Source of the DNA: Microbispora corallina
Lineage (GTDB): Bacteria; Actinomycetota; Actinomycetes; Streptosporangiales; Streptosporangiaceae
NCBI RefSeq assembly: GCF_016863035.1
Contig: NZ_BOOC01000019.1
Location: 1-56,656, forward strand
Reading direction: 5' to 3'
Length of the DNA: 56,656 nt
Below are positions 54,601 to 56,656 of this stretch, piece after piece. Made by a program: the position numbers and the translations under genes. The number at the start of each line of letters is the position of its first letter. Within the stretch, counting starts at the first letter, position 1. Under the pieces are notes generated by a model. The model saw only the letters and a program-made list of their open reading frames with translations. It did no database searches and was not told the origin of the DNA.

Positions 54601-55909
54601 CGACCCGGACGCCGAGGACGAGAACGGCTCGGCCGCCGTCCCCGAGGGCCAGGGCCAGCAGGGCCTCCACGAACCGGCGCCGTTCCCCGTCGTCGTCGCA
54701 CAGGGTGTAGGTCTCCTCGAACTGGTCCACCACCAGCAGCAGGCGGGCCGGCGGGGACGCGTCCGGCGCGACGTCGAGGGCGGCGCCGACGGCCGCGTTC
54801 ACGGCGGCGGGGTCGCGGGCCAGGTCGTCGCGGAGCGTCTCGAAGTCGCCGCGGGTCGCCTTGGCGACCAGCTCGGCCAGGGCGTCCAGGGGGCGGTCAC
54901 CGGGCGTCATGATCATGCCGCGCCACGGCTCGCCGGGTCCGCCGGAGATCTCGCCGAGCAGGCCGGCACGCAGGAGGGACGACTTCCCGCTTCCCGACGC
55001 GCCGAACACCCCGACCACGGGAAGCCGCCCGACCAGCTCGCCGAGTCGTTCGACCAGGGGTGAGCGGCCGAAGAACCAGTCGGCGTCCTCCGGCTGGAAC
55101 GCCACCAGGCCGCGGTACGGGCAGTCGTCCGCGGCCCAGCCGTCCCCGTCCCCGGCAGGTGGGCGCGGGGCCGGGAGGAGGTCCTCGTCGCCGCGGAGCA
55201 TCGCCTCGTGCAGCCGCTGGAGCGCCTGGCCGGGTTCGATGCCGAGCTGGGCGGTCAGCAGGTCGCGGGTCTGCCGGAAGACCTCCAGGGCCTCCGCCTG
55301 GCGGCCCGACCGGTACAGCGCGAGCATCAGGTGGCCGCGCAGGCTCTCCCGGTACGGATGCTCCCGGGTCAGCTCGGCCAGCTCGGTGGCGACCTCCAGG
55401 TGCCGTCCCAGGCCGAGCTCGGCCTCCGCCAGCCGCTCGTGGACGGTGAGCCGCGCCTCCTCCAGCCGCCGGGCCTCCTCGGCGATCGGCGCGCAGTCGC
55501 CGAACTCGGCGAACGCCGGCCCCCGCCACAGGTCGAGGGCCGCGCGCAGCCGGTCACGGGCGAGTCCGAGGTCTCCCTCGTCGAGGGTGGCGCTCCCCTG
55601 CGCGGCCAGGCCGCGGAAGCGCGCGGCGTCGAGCGAGTCGGTGACGATCGCGTACCCGCCCGGCCGTCCCGGCAGGACGTGGGCGCCGAACGCCCGCCTC
55701 AGCTGGTGGACGTAGAGGTGGATGTTGCGCCGCGCGGACGCCGGCGGCCGGTCGCCCCAGACCGCGGCGATCAGCCAGTCGATCGACACCGGCTGACCGG
55801 CCTTGGACAGCAGCGCGGCGAGGGTGAGCCGGAGTTTCGGAGCTCCGCTGACAGGGACCTGCCGGCCGTCGCGGGACACCTCGAGCGGCCCCAGTACGTG
55901 GAAATCCAC
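51650..55909 (-). CDS. BTAD-STAND ATPase-WD40 membrane-linked regulator
   Basis: A 1,419-residue multidomain protein. In order: an OmpR/PhoB-like winged helix (about 1-90), a BTAD tetratricopeptide domain (about 95-245), and an nSTAND1 ATPase with Walker A G-A-S-G-S-G-K-S-S (about 298-306) and Walker B L-L-V-V-D-Q-F-E-E. One transmembrane helix follows near 705-725, then about 14 WD40 blades (785-1395) with repeated F-S-P-D-G-x-x-L-A-S-A and V-W-D-L. The N-terminal half is SARP/AfsR-like. The single helix puts the WD40 part on the far side of the membrane unless it is a hairpin. GTG 55907-55909 is preferred because GGAG lies 5 nt upstream; ATG 55933 lacks a site. Confidence 0.88.
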   Translation of the reverse strand: MDFHVLGPLEVSRDGRQVPVSGAPKLRLTLAALLSKAGQPVSIDWLIAAVWGDRPPASARRNIHLYVHQLRRAFGAHVLPGRPGGYAIVTDSLDAARFRGLAAQGSATLDEGDLGLARDRLRAALDLWRGPAFAEFGDCAPIAEEARRLEEARLTVHERLAEAELGLGRHLEVATELAELTREHPYRESLRGHLMLALYRSGRQAEALEVFRQTRDLLTAQLGIEPGQALQRLHEAMLRGDEDLLPAPRPPAGDGDGWAADDCPYRGLVAFQPEDADWFFGRSPLVERLGELVGRLPVVGVFGASGSGKSSLLRAGLLGEISGGPGEPWRGMIMTPGDRPLDALAELVAKATRGDFETLRDDLARDPAAVNAAVGAALDVAPDASPPARLLLVVDQFEETYTLCDDDGERRRFVEALLALALGDGGRAVLVLGVRVDFLAHLSQHPDLVDALRGEAQLLVGPVSSSDLREIVVRPAEQAGLTVEPDLLATVLADAAEEPGSLPLVSHALLETWRGRSGRSLTLAAYQAAGGVRGAIAQSAERVFGELGPAEQQAARRIFLRLTALGDGTEDTRRPISRAELVGLADPGVTSTVLDRLAAARLVVLAEETVDVAHEALIRAWPRLHGWLTDDRENLVVHRRLTDAAHTWRELERDSGALYRGAQLLVARTWAEDHPQELNEVESAFLRASRALEESERTATRRRTRLLQRLLAGMAVLFLLALLGGGVALRQGQEAAHQQLVALSRQLSLKARSLLETDPDLAGLLAIAAFRLNPEPETRGALLSVAAAARRRVELNAEGPAVFGLAFSPDGTRLASAGTDGTVGLWDLRTLTRVATFSGPPKPAGSGEINARAVAFSRDGRLVSSVIRDATLGSSRGAVVVWDVASGRPVFQRERERLTDALALSPDGTKVVVGVAGGGVELWDLRTGGRRVLKGHHEEVVALAFSPDQGFLVSTTGGAERPLVWDVATGSRVAALPATNVHRLGFDAADGTLATGSAYHGVGFWRIRRDGVTRLPGLPKRTPYTWDMSAPAHGRIAVADEDGLITVYDVARRQPIETYQDRSRTETLSLAFSPDGTMLASAGLGRTIVLRRQAVPPFSGHSAAVNDIEISPDGRVVASASSDRTARLWDARGNPIATLGDHPDQVRALSFSPDGRLLATVTRSHTLSVWDLAAPRRLSTVSYQGLGATTDVGFDPSGRFLVATALGRFRWDVRDPGKPVDAPFAGPGYLVSALAFSARDPLLATTGPAGDLQVWDLARDREVRALRTRQGSVLDVAFSPDGRLIATAGADRTVKLWDTWTGTLRATLTGHTAPIQVLAFSRDGRSLASAGDDHTIVVWDVASGRQSVTLTGHTAPIRGLAFTADGDLISGGDDGRIIRWSLLPGPLVGRLCQEIGRDLTRAEWATYLPTVGYRPTCPR

Positions 55910-56106
55910 CCTAACTCCGCCCCGATCGGACATCGGGGTGAAGAATCGCGGATTCCCGACTGCGTTGTCAATCGCGTAGTTATGCTGCGCGGCGGATTTC
56001 CGGCCGCGCCCATATGGCGGCGCCCGTTCCGACCAAATCGCCTACAACCGGGAATCGGGTGTTACGTAGACGTGAATGGTCGTTCGTCCCGTTCGCCCCA
56101 CATGAC

Positions 56107-56135
56107 GGGGGAGCGGGCGCGTGCGCCCGCTCCCC
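56107..56135 (-). terminator. Terminator hairpin after the xylanase gene
   Basis: A near-perfect GC stem (GGGGGAGCGGGCGC at 56107-56120 with its complement to 56136) 33 bp beyond the xylanase stop codon. The remaining gap 55910-56168 contains no recognised gene. Confidence 0.65.
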
Positions 56136-56168
56136 CCGCCTTTCTCATGAGCGTGTCGTACGGCCGGA

Positions 56169-56656
56169 TCAGCCGGCGGTGCAGGCCGAGCCGTTGAGGC
56201 TGAAGGCCGAGGGGTTGGGATTACTGCCGTTGTAGGTGGCCTGGAAGCCGAACGAGGTGGACGCGCCGGGGGCCAGTGAGCCGTTGTAGGACACGTTGCG
56301 GGCGGTGACCGACGAGCCGCTCTGGCTGATGGTGGCGTTCCACGAGTTGGTGATCTGCTGGTTGCCGGAGAAGGACCAGGTCAGGGCCCAGCCGTTGATC
56401 GTGCTGCTGCCGGTGTTGGTGATCTTGATGTCGGTGGTGAAGCCGTTGTTCCACTCGTTCTTCACGTAGGACACGCTGCAGGCGCCGTTCCCTCCGCCGG
56501 GCGTCGGCGACGTCGAGGGCGAAGGAGAGGGAGAGGGCGACGGGGACGGCGTGGGCGACGGCGAGGGGGTGGAGCCGCCTACCGTGATGTTGGAGCTGCC
56601 GCTGCTCTGGTATCCCTCGGTGGCGAGGATCATGTAGTTGAAGCTGCCAAGGTTCA
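56169..56656 (-). CDS. GH11 endo-1,4-beta-xylanase C-terminus with CBM2 (partial)
   Basis: The 5' part lies outside the window. The visible 162 codons begin N-L-G-S-F-N-Y-M-I-L-A-T-E-G-Y-Q-S-S-G-S-S, the C-terminal signature of GH11 xylanases. A Pro-Ser-Thr linker follows, then a family 2 carbohydrate-binding module (C-S-V-S-Y-V-K-N-E-W-N-N-G-F-T-T to N-G-S-A-C-T). The two cysteines of the module are present, and the aromatic platform includes W in N-E-W and W in I-N-G-W-A-L-T-W. It degrades plant xylan outside the cell. The same linker style appears in the GH18 chitinase. Confidence 0.9.
   Translation of the reverse strand, partial: NLGSFNYMILATEGYQSSGSSNITVGGSTPSPSPTPSPSPSPSPSPSTSPTPGGGNGACSVSYVKNEWNNGFTTDIKITNTGSSTINGWALTWSFSGNQQITNSWNATISQSGSSVTARNVSYNGSLAPGASTSFGFQATYNGSNPNPSAFSLNGSACTAG

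Overview
The window is high-GC actinobacterial chromosome, most like a filamentous Streptosporangiales/Streptomycetales-type organism. The grounds are the GC-rich third positions, frequent GTG/TTG starts, leaderless-looking promoters, the actinobacterial gene order (dacB, zincin, tilS, hpt, ftsH, folE, folP, folB, folK), a SAM-IV and a c-di-AMP riboswitch, ECF42/DGPF and BTAD regulators, and secreted GH18 and GH11 enzymes. I cannot fix the genus from sequence alone. No phage, transposase, integrase, CRISPR array, rRNA or tRNA was seen.

Layout. 1-2.6 kb: the start of a Pro/Gln-rich protein, a stand-alone amino-acid N-acetyltransferase (argA type), and a RipA-like NlpC/P60 hydrolase behind a ydaO-type c-di-AMP riboswitch. 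2.7-4.5 kb: a small LuxR-HTH protein and a divergent HxlR regulator/quinone-oxidoreductase pair. 4.6-11.5 kb (minus strand): a cofactor block, DUF2520 > panC > nadB-nadC (one fused reading frame) > coaX > class I lysS. 11.7-16.7 kb: a MidA-type methyltransferase, a P450, a SAM-IV riboswitch in front of a cysteine-desulfurase-like enzyme, and an orphan NuoD. 16.7-27.3 kb: the folate genes, an NTF2-like protein, ftsH, hpt, tilS, a DUF2342 zincin, dacB and divergent ppa. 27.4-36.6 kb: a second NlpC/P60 protein, a sigma factor fused to a membrane anchor and a repetitive tail, a trans-acting-enoyl-reductase-like protein, a lipoprotein, an ABC-F protein and a GH18 chitinase.

36.8-51.6 kb is the accessory part: an EhpF/EhpG-like pair (free-standing adenylating enzyme plus aldehyde-dehydrogenase-type reductase), an alpha/beta hydrolase, several acetyltransferases, RidA, an Erm-type 23S rRNA methyltransferase with a 16-codon leader, a Ddn-hemerythrin fusion, ECF42 sigma/DGPF, and an NmrA-MFS operon ending in a 10-codon gene. 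51.6-56.7 kb: a 1,419-residue BTAD-STAND-TM-WD40 regulator and the 3' end of a GH11 xylanase with CBM2.

The most interesting material is regulatory. Three candidate upstream open frames with ribosome-binding sites or terminator-like hairpins sit before ridA, a GNAT gene and erm within about 3.2 kb (41.8-45.0 kb). A 10-codon gene with a near-perfect Shine-Dalgarno closes an exporter operon at 50.2 kb. The nadB-nadC frame is fused yet keeps an internal ribosome-binding site. All functions are read from sequence motifs and family knowledge; no database search was run.
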